A program made the position numbers and the translations under genes. From the NCBI RefSeq assembly GCF_020531905.1, contig NZ_JAJAWG010000002.1, forward strand, positions 1-64,000: 64,000 bases of DNA, written 5' to 3'. The DNA is from Deefgea salmonis (GTDB lineage Bacteria; Pseudomonadota; Gammaproteobacteria; Burkholderiales; Chitinibacteraceae). The notes under the pieces are model-generated. The model saw only the letters and a program-made list of their open reading frames with translations. It searched no databases and was not told where the DNA came from. Positions 34,775 through 43,461 of the stretch are shown one piece after another; the stretch's first letter is position 1, and the number at the start of each line of letters is the position of its first letter.

Positions 34775-36928
34775 TCACTCAACCGCCTGCGCGTGGTGTT
34801 TAACTCGGCGCATGACTTCTTTTTGTTTGCCGTTGTTAAACGGCCGGGCGTTGGGGCTGCCGAGGTAGCCGCAGACTCGGCGGGTGACCGATAGCGTGGC
34901 GCTGTCGTGGTTGCCGCAGTCGGGGCAAACAAAACCGTTGGCGGTGGCGAGGGTTTCGCCCATAAAGCCGCAAACGCCGCAGGCGTCAACCGGCGTATTA
35001 CTGCCAAAATACGGCACCCGTTCGATGGCGTAATCCCAAATGCGTTCGAGCGCCAATAGATTGTGCTTCATATTGGGCAGCTCAACATACGTAATGTGGC
35101 CGCCGGTCGCGAGCTCGGCATAGCCGGTTTCAAAGTCGATTTTTTCAAATGGATTGACTTTGCGATACACGTCCAGATGGAAGGAATTGGTGTAATAGCC
35201 TTTGTCGGTCACGTCGCTGATGTCGCCAAAGCGTTCTTGATCGAGTTTACAAAAGCGGTAGCACAGCGATTCGCTGGGCGTGGAGTACAGCGAAAAGCCC
35301 AAGCCAGTTTCGTCTTTCCAGCGCTGCGTGGCGTCCCCCATGGTTTTGACCACATTGTGCAAAAAGGCTTGCGCGGCGCTGCTGTCGGCAGGGTGTTGAC
35401 CAAACAGTAATACGCCAACTTCGTGCAGACCGATATAACCCAAAGAGATCGATGCGCGGCCATCTTTAAATAGCGTCATGATGTCGTCTTGCGGCTGGAG
35501 TCGAATCCCAAACGCGCCTTCGGTATACAAAATCGGGGCCACATTGGCTTTGACGCCTTGCAGGCGTTGGATGCGAATATTGAGTGCGCGTAAGCACACT
35601 TGCAGGCGCTGCTGTAATAACTGATTAAATTGCTCGATATTGCCTTGCGCTTCAATCGCAATGCGCGGCAAGTTCAGGCTGACTACCCCTAGATTATTGC
35701 GGCCGTTAAGGATTTCTTGGCCTTGTTCATCGCGCCAAGCGGGCAAAAAGCTGCGGCAACCCATAGGCGATACGGGCACGCTAGAGCCAGTAATTTGGCG
35801 ATTGAGCTTGGCCGAGATAATGTCCGGATACATGCGTTTTGAGGTGCATTCGAGCGCCAATTGTTTGATGTCGTAATTGGGATCGGTGGGCTTGAGGTTG
35901 ATGCCTTCGTCGATAAAAAACACCAATTTAGGGAATACCGGCGTGGTGCCTTCTTTGCCTAGGCCTTTAATTCGCACCCGCAAAATTGACTGCTGAATAA
36001 TCCGCTCGGCCCAGCTAGTCCCCATGCCGAATGAGAACGTCACAAAGGGCTGCTGACCGTTAGAGCTAAATAGCGTGTTGATTTCGTATTCACACGCTTG
36101 AATGCCGTCGTAGGCTTCTTTTTCGGTGCGCTCGGTGGCGTAGCGTTCTGGATCGTTAATGCCGTATTCATGGGCAATGGCTAAATTTTTGGCGTGACTT
36201 TTCAGTACATACGGCGCCAGCACTTGGTCCAAATTGGGAATGGTGGTGCCGCCATATTGATGGCTGGCTACTTGGGCGATAATTTGGGCGGTGACCGCGC
36301 AAGCGACGCCGACGGATTTAGGGCTTTCAATTTTGGCATTGCCAAGGCGAAAACCGTTGTTGAGCATGCCTTCTAAATCGACGAGGCAGCAATTGGTCAG
36401 CGGCAAAAACGGTGAGTAATCCAAATCATGAAAATGGATATCGCCTTGGTGGTGCGCTTCTAAAATATCTTTGGGCAAAAAGGTGCTGGCAAATTGTTTC
36501 GAGACAATGCCGGCCATCAAGTCGCGCATCACCGGAAACACATTGGCGTCTTTATTGGCGTTTTCAGTGGTGGCTTCGCTGTCGGTTTTATTCACTAAGC
36601 CCATCAGTTTGGCGTGTAGCTCAGAGCCTTGCGCGCGCGTGCGATCTCTGTCGTAGCGATATTGGATATAAATCCGCGCCACTTCGGGGTAATCGTGCAT
36701 CAAGGCGTCTTCGACCCATTGCTGAATCGTTGGAATATCTAATAAACAGCTCGGGGCATTGTGCTGGCTCAAAGTGCGGCATTGCGCTTCGACCCGCGCC
36801 GTAATCTGTTCGGCCAATTGGTCTGGCTGCGGGTATTTTGCCGCAGTGGCAGCGCGGCGGCAGGCTTCAAAAATTTTGGCGCTGTCGTAGGCGGCTTGGG
36901 TGCCGTCGCGTTTAATCACTTTGAGCAT
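34775..36928 (-). CDS. nrdD: Anaerobic ribonucleoside-triphosphate reductase
   Basis: This 717-residue class III reductase makes dNTPs without oxygen. An N-terminal ATP-cone (MLKVIKRDG, about 1-95) controls activity. The catalytic domain follows. The C-terminal zinc site has CGVCG and CPDCG, and the glycyl-radical site is RRVCGYLG (near residue 695). Two NrdR-type boxes lie upstream. nrdG is downstream on the same strand. Confidence 0.95.
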   Translation of the reverse strand: MLKVIKRDGTQAAYDSAKIFEACRRAATAAKYPQPDQLAEQITARVEAQCRTLSQHNAPSCLLDIPTIQQWVEDALMHDYPEVARIYIQYRYDRDRTRAQGSELHAKLMGLVNKTDSEATTENANKDANVFPVMRDLMAGIVSKQFASTFLPKDILEAHHQGDIHFHDLDYSPFLPLTNCCLVDLEGMLNNGFRLGNAKIESPKSVGVACAVTAQIIAQVASHQYGGTTIPNLDQVLAPYVLKSHAKNLAIAHEYGINDPERYATERTEKEAYDGIQACEYEINTLFSSNGQQPFVTFSFGMGTSWAERIIQQSILRVRIKGLGKEGTTPVFPKLVFFIDEGINLKPTDPNYDIKQLALECTSKRMYPDIISAKLNRQITGSSVPVSPMGCRSFLPAWRDEQGQEILNGRNNLGVVSLNLPRIAIEAQGNIEQFNQLLQQRLQVCLRALNIRIQRLQGVKANVAPILYTEGAFGIRLQPQDDIMTLFKDGRASISLGYIGLHEVGVLLFGQHPADSSAAQAFLHNVVKTMGDATQRWKDETGLGFSLYSTPSESLCYRFCKLDQERFGDISDVTDKGYYTNSFHLDVYRKVNPFEKIDFETGYAELATGGHITYVELPNMKHNLLALERIWDYAIERVPYFGSNTPVDACGVCGFMGETLATANGFVCPDCGNHDSATLSVTRRVCGYLGSPNARPFNNGKQKEVMRRVKHHAQAVE

Positions 36929-37003
36929 TGCTGTTTTTTCCTTGATGCGTAATCAGTGGTACAGGTATTGAGATTATTGGCTGACAGGCTTTTTGCTTTT
37001 GGC

Positions 37004-37019
37004 CTGCAGTTTATTGTGT
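37004..37019. promoter_or_regulatory. NrdR box, weaker copy
   Basis: CTGCAGTTTATTGTGT matches the NrdR consensus ACACWATATATWGTGT at 11 of 16 positions, with the right half intact. It is 41 bp (about four helical turns) from the stronger box. Confidence 0.6.
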
Positions 37020-37044
37020 TTTGGCGTGCTTTATCTCGAAGCAA

Positions 37045-37060
37045 ACACAATATATGGTGT
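37045..37060. promoter_or_regulatory. NrdR box, strong copy
   Basis: ACACAATATATGGTGT differs from the consensus at one position. NrdR is an ATP/dATP-sensing repressor of ribonucleotide reductase genes and binds paired boxes on the same helix face. The pair lies 76-132 bp before nrdD. Confidence 0.8.
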
Positions 37061-37248
37061 TTTTGTTTTGCTTGCTGCACATAATGAGCTGTTTTTGATG
37101 GCGGTCAATGTTTGGTTTTTTTGTCTGCCGTGTTGCCAAAATGGGCTATTTGTCGTGTTAATGCCGCGCCTTGGCACGGCTTTACTGGGCTGGCAAGCGT
37201 TGATGCTATGCTGAAAATCTCTTTGCAATATCTACGAACGATCTGTTT

Positions 37249-38193
37249 ATGAAAAAATTACTGTTGGTTGTTTTGCTCGGTTTTAGTTGGCTGCCTGCGG
37301 TGTCGGCCAAAGATAAAAAAGAGCTGCATTTATTGCCCAATAGCAATGTGCAGCGCAGCGCGAATGCGGTGTTGTCTTTGATGTCGTATTCGGTGATTTT
37401 GGATTTAGCTGCCAGCAGTTTGTCGATTAAAGGCACAGAAAGTGAAAATAAAAAATTAATGATGACGCAATTGGGCGGCGGCGCCACCTTGAGTAAAGAA
37501 GTGCCGTTGTATTTGGAGGGCGCAATCGCGGGTAGCCGTTTTGACCCGACTTTTGTCGCCACTAATGGTGAAGAAGAACGCGTTATCCCTTTAAAGTGGA
37601 CTTCATTGAGCGGCACGGGCGGGATCGGCTGGGATTTTCCACTGGCAGAAAACTGGGTGTTGCGGCCGATTTTTAATTTTTCGCTGGGTACGGTGGCCAG
37701 TGATTTAAAAATCGCTAATTGGTGGATTAATTATAAAACGGGTAAAGAGTTTAATTTTTTTGATAAAGGCAGCATGAATGTGTACGGCTTAGGCGGCGCT
37801 TTGATGCTCGATTACGAGCTGGTCAAGCCCGAATACGAAGTGGATTTAGAGCTGCGTTTATCGCAAGTGCATCTGAAAACATTCAAAACCGATGCCGCTG
37901 TATCGGGCAGTGCCACCTCGCAAACCGCCAATCTATGGACGCGCTATCGCGCGCCAACCGGCATGACTTTTTTAAGCCGTCCGCTACGTTATGTCTTGGA
38001 AGCATCGCATTCGCATTACTACGGCGATCAAGCTGGGGTATTGGGGTTTGATTATTTATCTACCGTAGGCTTGGGCTTTGAAGTCGACAGCAGCGCCCAC
38101 TCGGTGTTGGTCACCCGAACCCGCTTTTTGATGCGCTATATGTTCGGCCCGAATGTATCGGGCTCTGGGATGAGTATTGCGATGAGTTTTTGA
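37249..38193 (+). CDS. Uncharacterised outer-membrane beta-barrel protein
   Basis: The 314-residue protein has a signal peptide (cut near VSA, residue 20). The rest alternates aromatic/polar strands typical of barrels (GGIGWDFPLAENWVLRPIFNFSLG; YVLEASHSHYY) and ends in Phe (SIAMSF), the usual outer-membrane insertion signal. It resembles the translocator part of autotransporters without a passenger. Function is unknown. It stands alone, divergent from nrdD. Confidence 0.7.
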   Translation: MKKLLLVVLLGFSWLPAVSAKDKKELHLLPNSNVQRSANAVLSLMSYSVILDLAASSLSIKGTESENKKLMMTQLGGGATLSKEVPLYLEGAIAGSRFDPTFVATNGEEERVIPLKWTSLSGTGGIGWDFPLAENWVLRPIFNFSLGTVASDLKIANWWINYKTGKEFNFFDKGSMNVYGLGGALMLDYELVKPEYEVDLELRLSQVHLKTFKTDAAVSGSATSQTANLWTRYRAPTGMTFLSRPLRYVLEASHSHYYGDQAGVLGFDYLSTVGLGFEVDSSAHSVLVTRTRFLMRYMFGPNVSGSGMSIAMSF

Positions 38194-38232
38194 GGGGATT
38201 AGCTTTCAGCCAATATAAAAAATAATGCCATT

Positions 38233-38310
38233 GTAGGGTGGAATAAGCACCGCGCATTCCACCTGGTCGCGAAGCTTATGATGGAATGCACTGCGTTTAT
38301 TCCACCCTAC
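38233..38310. repeat. GTAGGGTGGAATAA inverted repeat
   Basis: GTAGGGTGGAATAA at the left and TTATTCCACCCTAC at the right (14-bp perfect), with a second GCATTCCA/TGGAATGC pair inside. Similar repeats occur in many proteobacteria. Confidence 0.7.
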
Positions 38311-38339
38311 GGTTGGCAAATTATCATTGCTTTATGGTT

Positions 38340-38387
38340 GGGTATTTCCTTCTAGTCATTTAAAAATAATAGCTAGAAGGCAATACC
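38340..38387. repeat. GGGTAT-family hairpin repeat, copy F
   Basis: The clearest hairpin of the family: GGTATTTCCTTCTAG (38341-38355) pairs with CTAGAAGGCAATACC (38373-38387), 14 of 15 positions. It lies 41 bp past the hslU stop. Confidence 0.75.
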
Positions 38388-38428
38388 TTGATAGTTGAAG
38401 TTTTAAATTCAAGCCGTTTGCCGGTAAT

Positions 38429-39751
38429 TTAGAGCATAAAGCGGGCAAGGTCGTCGTTGCTGGCGACGCTGGCGAGTTTATTGCTCACAAATTCCGCATC
38501 AATGGTCACCGTGCCGCGCTTGGCGTCAAACGAAATATCGGCCAGTAAACGTTCCATCACGGTATACAAGCGGCGCGCGCCGATGTTTTCGGTGCTTTCA
38601 TTCACTTGCCACGCCATTTGCGCCAGTTTGCGAATGCCGTCTTCGGTGTATACCAGCTCAACGTCTTCAGTCGCTAGTAAAGCTTGGTATTGCTTGGCGA
38701 GGCAGGCATCAGTGCCGGTCAGAATAGTGGCAAAATCATCCACCGTGAGCGAGCTTAGCTCAACGCGAATCGGGAAGCGGCCTTGTAATTCTGGAATCAA
38801 GTCCGAGGGTTTGGCCAAATGAAACGCGCCAGAGGCGATAAACAAAATATGATCGGTTTTGACCATCCCGTATTTGGTGGTCACGGTGGTTCCTTCCACT
38901 AGCGGCAGCAAATCTCGCTGTACACCTTGGCGAGAGACTTCGCCGCCTTGTCCTTCGGAGCGGGTGGTGACTTTGTCGATTTCGTCGATAAACACAATCC
39001 CATTTTGCTCAACCGCGCGCAGCGCTTCGGTTTTGGTGTCTTCATCATTGACCAGTTTGGCGGCTTCTTCGTCGATCAATGCTTTGAGCGCGTCAGGCAC
39101 TTTGAGTTTTTGCGCCTTGGTTTTTTCACTCATTGCGCCTTTAAACATGTTTTGAATCTGGCTAGAAAAGTCTTCCATTCCCGGTGGCGCAAAGACTTCC
39201 ATTGTCGGGGCGGTGGCGGCGACTTGGATTTCGATTTCTTTGTCGTCAAATTTGCCTTCACGCAGCATTTTTCTGAATTTTTGCCGGGTTTCGCTCATGC
39301 CATCATTGGCATTGACTTCGCCATAGGCTTGCGTTGCGGGCGGTAATAGCACATCCAGTACGCGGTTTTCTGCGGCGTCTTCGGCCTTGATGCGATTTTT
39401 GCTGATGGCTTGATCGCGAACTTGCTTAATGGCGATTTCCATTAAATCACGGATGATGCTGTCGACATCTTTACCGACATAGCCCACTTCGGTGAATTTA
39501 GTCGCTTCGACTTTAATAAACGGCGCATCAGATAATTTGGCCAGACGGCGGGCGATTTCGGTTTTGCCGACGCCAGTCGGGCCAATCATTAAGATGTTTT
39601 TGGGCGTGATTTCACTGCGTAGCGGCTCGGCCACTTGCTGACGACGCCAGCGATTACGCAGCGCAATGGCAACGGCTTTTTTGGCTGCGGCTTGGCCGAC
39701 GATGTGTTTGTCCAGTTCGTGGACAATTTCTTGTGGGGTCATTTGAGTCAT
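38429..39751 (-). CDS. hslU: HslU ATPase subunit of the HslUV (ClpYQ) protease
   Basis: The 440-residue AAA+ unfoldase has Walker [10 protein letters not shown], Walker [10 protein letters not shown], the I-domain (about 110-240), and the sensor-2 region near the C-terminus ([10 protein letters not shown]), and ends RFML-like as in HslV-contacting tails. The frame opens at 39784, but ATG 39751 with AAGGA 7 bases before it matches homologues. hslV, usually directly upstream, is not here. Confidence 0.95.
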   Translation of the reverse strand: MTQMTPQEIVHELDKHIVGQAAAKKAVAIALRNRWRRQQVAEPLRSEITPKNILMIGPTGVGKTEIARRLAKLSDAPFIKVEATKFTEVGYVGKDVDSIIRDLMEIAIKQVRDQAISKNRIKAEDAAENRVLDVLLPPATQAYGEVNANDGMSETRQKFRKMLREGKFDDKEIEIQVAATAPTMEVFAPPGMEDFSSQIQNMFKGAMSEKTKAQKLKVPDALKALIDEEAAKLVNDEDTKTEALRAVEQNGIVFIDEIDKVTTRSEGQGGEVSRQGVQRDLLPLVEGTTVTTKYGMVKTDHILFIASGAFHLAKPSDLIPELQGRFPIRVELSSLTVDDFATILTGTDACLAKQYQALLATEDVELVYTEDGIRKLAQMAWQVNESTENIGARRLYTVMERLLADISFDAKRGTVTIDAEFVSNKLASVASNDDLARFML

Positions 39752-40016
39752 TGCACAGTCCTTAAGCATACGGTTGTAAATCACATCAGGGCATTTGGCG
39801 ATTTTTAAAGGTCTGAGTGTGACTTGGAGGAGACGCTGATGTGATGACCGGTGTGATACCTAGTGCATTTCCCTGAATTTTGACTAATCTACTTTGTATA
39901 GCTTGCGTGGAAATGACGCTTGCTCGCTTATATCCTTATTTCACAATGGTTTTAAAATATAAAATTTTTGCGTGTGTTGTAAGAGGCGATCGCACGACGG
40001 GGTTTAACAGGGGCGC

Positions 40017-41588
40017 ATGATGATTGATGATGAAAATTGGCTCGAAGAAGATACTGATTTATCGCTGCATGCGGAGGTAGAGCCGTGGAATGTACTGGTG
40101 GTAGATGATGAACCTGATATTCACCATGTAACCAAATTGGCCTTATCCAATATTGATTTTTTAAATCGACCGCTCAATTTATTGTCGTGTTATTCGGGTG
40201 CAGAAGCATTAGATATGCTCAACACGCGAGACGATATCGCCTTGGTTTTATTGGATGTGGTGATGGAGTCAGAAGACGCCGGTTTGAATGTCGCCAGAGA
40301 TATTCGTGAAAAACTGCACAACCATCATATTCGGATTATTTTACGCACCGGCCAGCCCGGTGTTGCGCCAGAACGACATGTGATTGAAAACTACGACATC
40401 AATGATTACAAAGCCAAAACCGAGCTCACCCGCGATAAATTGTATACCGCGGTGCTGGGTACGTTGCGTTCTTACAACGACATTATGTTGATTGAGCATC
40501 AACGCCGACAATTAGACGCCAATCGCCGTGGCTTAATTAAAGTCGTCGATGCATCGACAACGATTTTTAAACAACAATCGGTGATTAAATTCGCGCAAGG
40601 CGTGCTCGAGCAATTGCAGTCATTATTGTTTTTTGAACAAGATGCTTTGTATGTAGTGGTGACTGGCGGCATGGCGGCGCTATCGCAAAGCGACGATCTA
40701 ACTATTATGTACGCCACCGGCGGCTATCAGGCTTTTTGTGGGCAAACCTTGGCCGATGCCGAGTTAAGCCGCTTAAAACCCTCTATTGACGAAGCTTTGG
40801 CAGAGCGGCGCAGTATTTTTGCCCCGGATCACTTTATTGGATTTTTTCAAGCGCCGTATGGCTCGGTGAATCTATTGATTATTGATGGTCCGGTGGCGTT
40901 GTCGCACCCTGACGCGAATTTGATCGATATGTTTTGTAAGAATGTCGCGATTGCCTACGAAAATTTGATGCTCAATAAAGAGATCGAGGAAACGCAGCGC
41001 AGTATTATTTATCAGTTGTCAGAAGTGATCGAAAATCGCTCAAAAGACACCGGCAAGCATATTCACCGCATGGCTGAGTTTTCTTATGCGCTGGCCATTG
41101 AGCTGGGCATGAGTGAAGAAGAAGCTGAGATTATTCGTATCGCCAGTCCTTTACACGATATTGGCAAAGTTGGGATTCCGGATTTGGTACTCAATAAACC
41201 GGGGGTTTTAGATGCCGAAGAACGCGCGGTGATGAATACCCATGCTCAACTTGGTTATGAAATGCTTAAAGCATCTAAGCCACGTATTTTAAAAATGGCG
41301 GCGGTGATTGCCCATCAGCATCATGAAAAGTGGAATGGCACCGGTTATCCGCAGCAATTGGTCGGCGAGCAAATTCATATTGCGGGGCGAATTATTGCTT
41401 TGGCCGATGTGTATGATGCGCTGGCGCATTCTCGTTGCTACAAACCGCCTTGGTCGCGAGAGCGGGTATTAGAAGAAATACAGGCCGGATCAGGAACACA
41501 TTTTGATCCTGAGGTGGTGGCGGCGTTTTTCCGTTGTTTACCTAAAATTGAAGAAATCAGAATGTCGTATCGAGATTACGCAGACTAA
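40017..41588 (+). CDS. Response regulator c-di-GMP phosphodiesterase (REC-DUF3369-HD-GYP)
   Basis: The 523-residue protein has an N-terminal receiver (about 25-155, phosphoacceptor Asp80 in LLDVVME), a DUF3369 sensory domain (about 175-325) and an HD-GYP domain. The HD pair is His380-Asp381 (LHDIGKVGIPD) and the GYP motif is GTGYP. The family hydrolyses c-di-GMP and lowers it after phosphorylation by an unlinked kinase. AGGGG precedes the ATG. It is monocistronic, ended by the terminator at 41616. Confidence 0.92.
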   Translation: MMIDDENWLEEDTDLSLHAEVEPWNVLVVDDEPDIHHVTKLALSNIDFLNRPLNLLSCYSGAEALDMLNTRDDIALVLLDVVMESEDAGLNVARDIREKLHNHHIRIILRTGQPGVAPERHVIENYDINDYKAKTELTRDKLYTAVLGTLRSYNDIMLIEHQRRQLDANRRGLIKVVDASTTIFKQQSVIKFAQGVLEQLQSLLFFEQDALYVVVTGGMAALSQSDDLTIMYATGGYQAFCGQTLADAELSRLKPSIDEALAERRSIFAPDHFIGFFQAPYGSVNLLIIDGPVALSHPDANLIDMFCKNVAIAYENLMLNKEIEETQRSIIYQLSEVIENRSKDTGKHIHRMAEFSYALAIELGMSEEEAEIIRIASPLHDIGKVGIPDLVLNKPGVLDAEERAVMNTHAQLGYEMLKASKPRILKMAAVIAHQHHEKWNGTGYPQQLVGEQIHIAGRIIALADVYDALAHSRCYKPPWSRERVLEEIQAGSGTHFDPEVVAAFFRCLPKIEEIRMSYRDYAD

Positions 41589-41615
41589 CTGTGTAAGCTG
41601 TGAATTTGCGGTTAG

Positions 41616-41650
41616 AATAGGCGATTGAAATAATCAATCGCCTATTTTTT
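41616..41650 (+). terminator. Terminator of the REC-DUF3369-HD-GYP gene
   Basis: AATAGGCGATTG (41616-41627) and CAATCGCCTATT (41635-41646) form a 12-bp stem followed by TTTT, 27 bp after the stop codon. Confidence 0.88.
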
Positions 41651-41782
41651 CGCCGTTCTCAATCCATGACTTGGGTCGTGTCATCAATATGTTCTCCGCT
41701 TGATTTTTGCTCGTCGTGCTGCGGGATGGGGGGTGACACAGCGTACCGAGCCATGGACTGGGTTAAACCAAGGTTTGCGCCA

Positions 41783-43309
41783 ATGAATAAAGACTACCTC
41801 GAACGAACGCTCTCTGCCCGTGTGTACGATGTTGCGATTGAATCGCCACTTGAGCATGCACCGAATTTATCGCGTCGTATTGGCAATACGGTGTATTTCA
41901 AACGTGAAGATATGCAGCCGGTGTTCTCGTTTAAAATTCGCGGCGCGTATAACAAAATGGTGCAGTTATCTCGCGCTGATTTAGAGCGTGGTGTGATTGC
42001 GGCTTCGGCGGGCAATCATGCGCAAGGCGTGGCGATGGCCGCGCAATATTTAAAATGCCGCGCCACGATTGTGATGCCAGCCACCGCGCCGCGCATCAAG
42101 GTCGATGCGGTCACCCGCCGTGGCGCTGAGGTGGTGTTGATTGGTGATTCTTATTCCGATTGCTATGAACACGCGATGAAGTTGGTGGCGCAATCGGGCG
42201 CGACCTTTGTGCATCCTTATGATGATCCCGATGTGATTGCGGGGCAGGGTACGGTGGCAATGGAAATCTTACGCCAACATCCTGATCCGATTGATGCGGT
42301 GTTTATTCCGGTCGGTGGCGGTGGCTTGCTGGCGGGGATGGCGGCGTATATCAAGCGTTTACGCCCCGAAGTCAAAGTGATTGGCGTTGAGCCTACCGAT
42401 GCCAATGCGATGTATTTATCGCTTAAATTGGGCGAGCGGATTACTTTGCCGCAAGTAGGGATTTTTGCTGACGGTGTGGCCGTGAAGCAAGTGGGCGAAG
42501 AAACCTTTCGCTTAGCCCAAGAATTTGTTGATGACGTGATCTTGGTCGATACCGATGCGATGTGCGCGGCGATTAAAGATGTGTTTGAAGATAATCGCTC
42601 GATTTTAGAGCCCGCTGGCGCATTGGCCATTGCCGGCATGAAGGCCTGGGCCGCGCGCGAAGGCGTACAAGATCAAACTTTTGTGGCGATTGCTTCTGGC
42701 GCCAATATGAATTTTGATCGCTTGCGCTATGTGGCCGAACAAGCCGAAATGGGTGAGCAGCGCGAAGCGATTATGGTGGTGACGGTGCCGGAAAAACCGG
42801 GTAGTTTTCGCACCTTCTGTAGCTTGATTGGCGCGCGCAATGTGACTGAATTTAATTACCGCTACGCCAAAGCAAGCGAAGCGCATGTATTTGTTGGCTT
42901 GTCGATTCAGCATCGCTCAGAAGTGGTCGATTTAATTGCCACGCTGGCGAGTCATGAATTGGCCGCGGTGGATTTAACCGACAATGAGTTGGCTAAATTG
43001 CATATTCGCCATTTAGTCGGTGGGCATGCGCCGCAAGCGGTCAATGAGCGTTTAATTCGCTTTGAATTTCCTGAGCGCCCTGGCGCTTTGTTGAATTTTC
43101 TCAATGGCATGAGCGACAACTGGAATATTTCTTTATTTCATTATCGCAATCATGGCGCAGATTATGGTCGAGTTTTAGTTGGGATTCAGGTGCCGCCCAA
43201 TGAGGATGCGCAATTTAATGCCTTCCTAACGCGTTTGGCTTATCCGTATTGGCTGGAGACGCATAATTTGGCGTATCAGTTATTTTTGGGTACCGACGCG
43301 GAAAATTGA
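41783..43309 (+). CDS. ilvA: Threonine ammonia-lyase, biosynthetic
   Basis: The 508-residue PLP enzyme deaminates threonine to 2-ketobutyrate, the first isoleucine step. The PLP lysine lies in FSFKIRGAYNKM, the phosphate loop in VGGGGLLAG. Two C-terminal ACT-like regulatory domains (about 325-505) mark the isoleucine-inhibited form. The frame opens at 41666, but ATG 41783 agrees with homologues and has AAGG upstream. It stands apart from ilvI-ilvN-ilvC. Confidence 0.96.
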   Translation: MNKDYLERTLSARVYDVAIESPLEHAPNLSRRIGNTVYFKREDMQPVFSFKIRGAYNKMVQLSRADLERGVIAASAGNHAQGVAMAAQYLKCRATIVMPATAPRIKVDAVTRRGAEVVLIGDSYSDCYEHAMKLVAQSGATFVHPYDDPDVIAGQGTVAMEILRQHPDPIDAVFIPVGGGGLLAGMAAYIKRLRPEVKVIGVEPTDANAMYLSLKLGERITLPQVGIFADGVAVKQVGEETFRLAQEFVDDVILVDTDAMCAAIKDVFEDNRSILEPAGALAIAGMKAWAAREGVQDQTFVAIASGANMNFDRLRYVAEQAEMGEQREAIMVVTVPEKPGSFRTFCSLIGARNVTEFNYRYAKASEAHVFVGLSIQHRSEVVDLIATLASHELAAVDLTDNELAKLHIRHLVGGHAPQAVNERLIRFEFPERPGALLNFLNGMSDNWNISLFHYRNHGADYGRVLVGIQVPPNEDAQFNAFLTRLAYPYWLETHNLAYQLFLGTDAEN

Positions 43310-43337
43310 TTTTAATCTGACAACTATTGTTATTTTT

Positions 43338-43370
43338 ATGGCAGGTGTTGCACGACACCTGCCATTTTTT
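43338..43370 (+). terminator. Terminator of ilvA
   Basis: ATGGCAGGTGT and ACACCTGCCAT form an 11-bp stem with a 6-base loop, followed by TTTTT, 28 bp after ilvA. Confidence 0.88.
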
Positions 43371-43461
43371 GATGACACTGTTCTTTTGTAACGTTCTCAC
43401 TTTATAGTGATGTATTGCCTTGTGTTGAGTGCAAAGCATCATCCCTAATCAATAGAGTGTT

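Larger units (their letters stand above)
36929..37248. other. Divergent regulatory region of nrdD and the outer-membrane protein gene
   Basis: Holds the paired NrdR boxes (37004 and 37045), and an AGGTATT near 36963 that may be a broken GGGTAT repeat. No FNR (TTGAT-N4-ATCAA) site is clear. No gene is recognised. Confidence 0.5.

Noticed and set aside
36929-37248. FNR box in the nrdD promoter
   Set aside because: No segment fits TTGAT-N4-ATCAA closely enough; only the NrdR pair is convincing.
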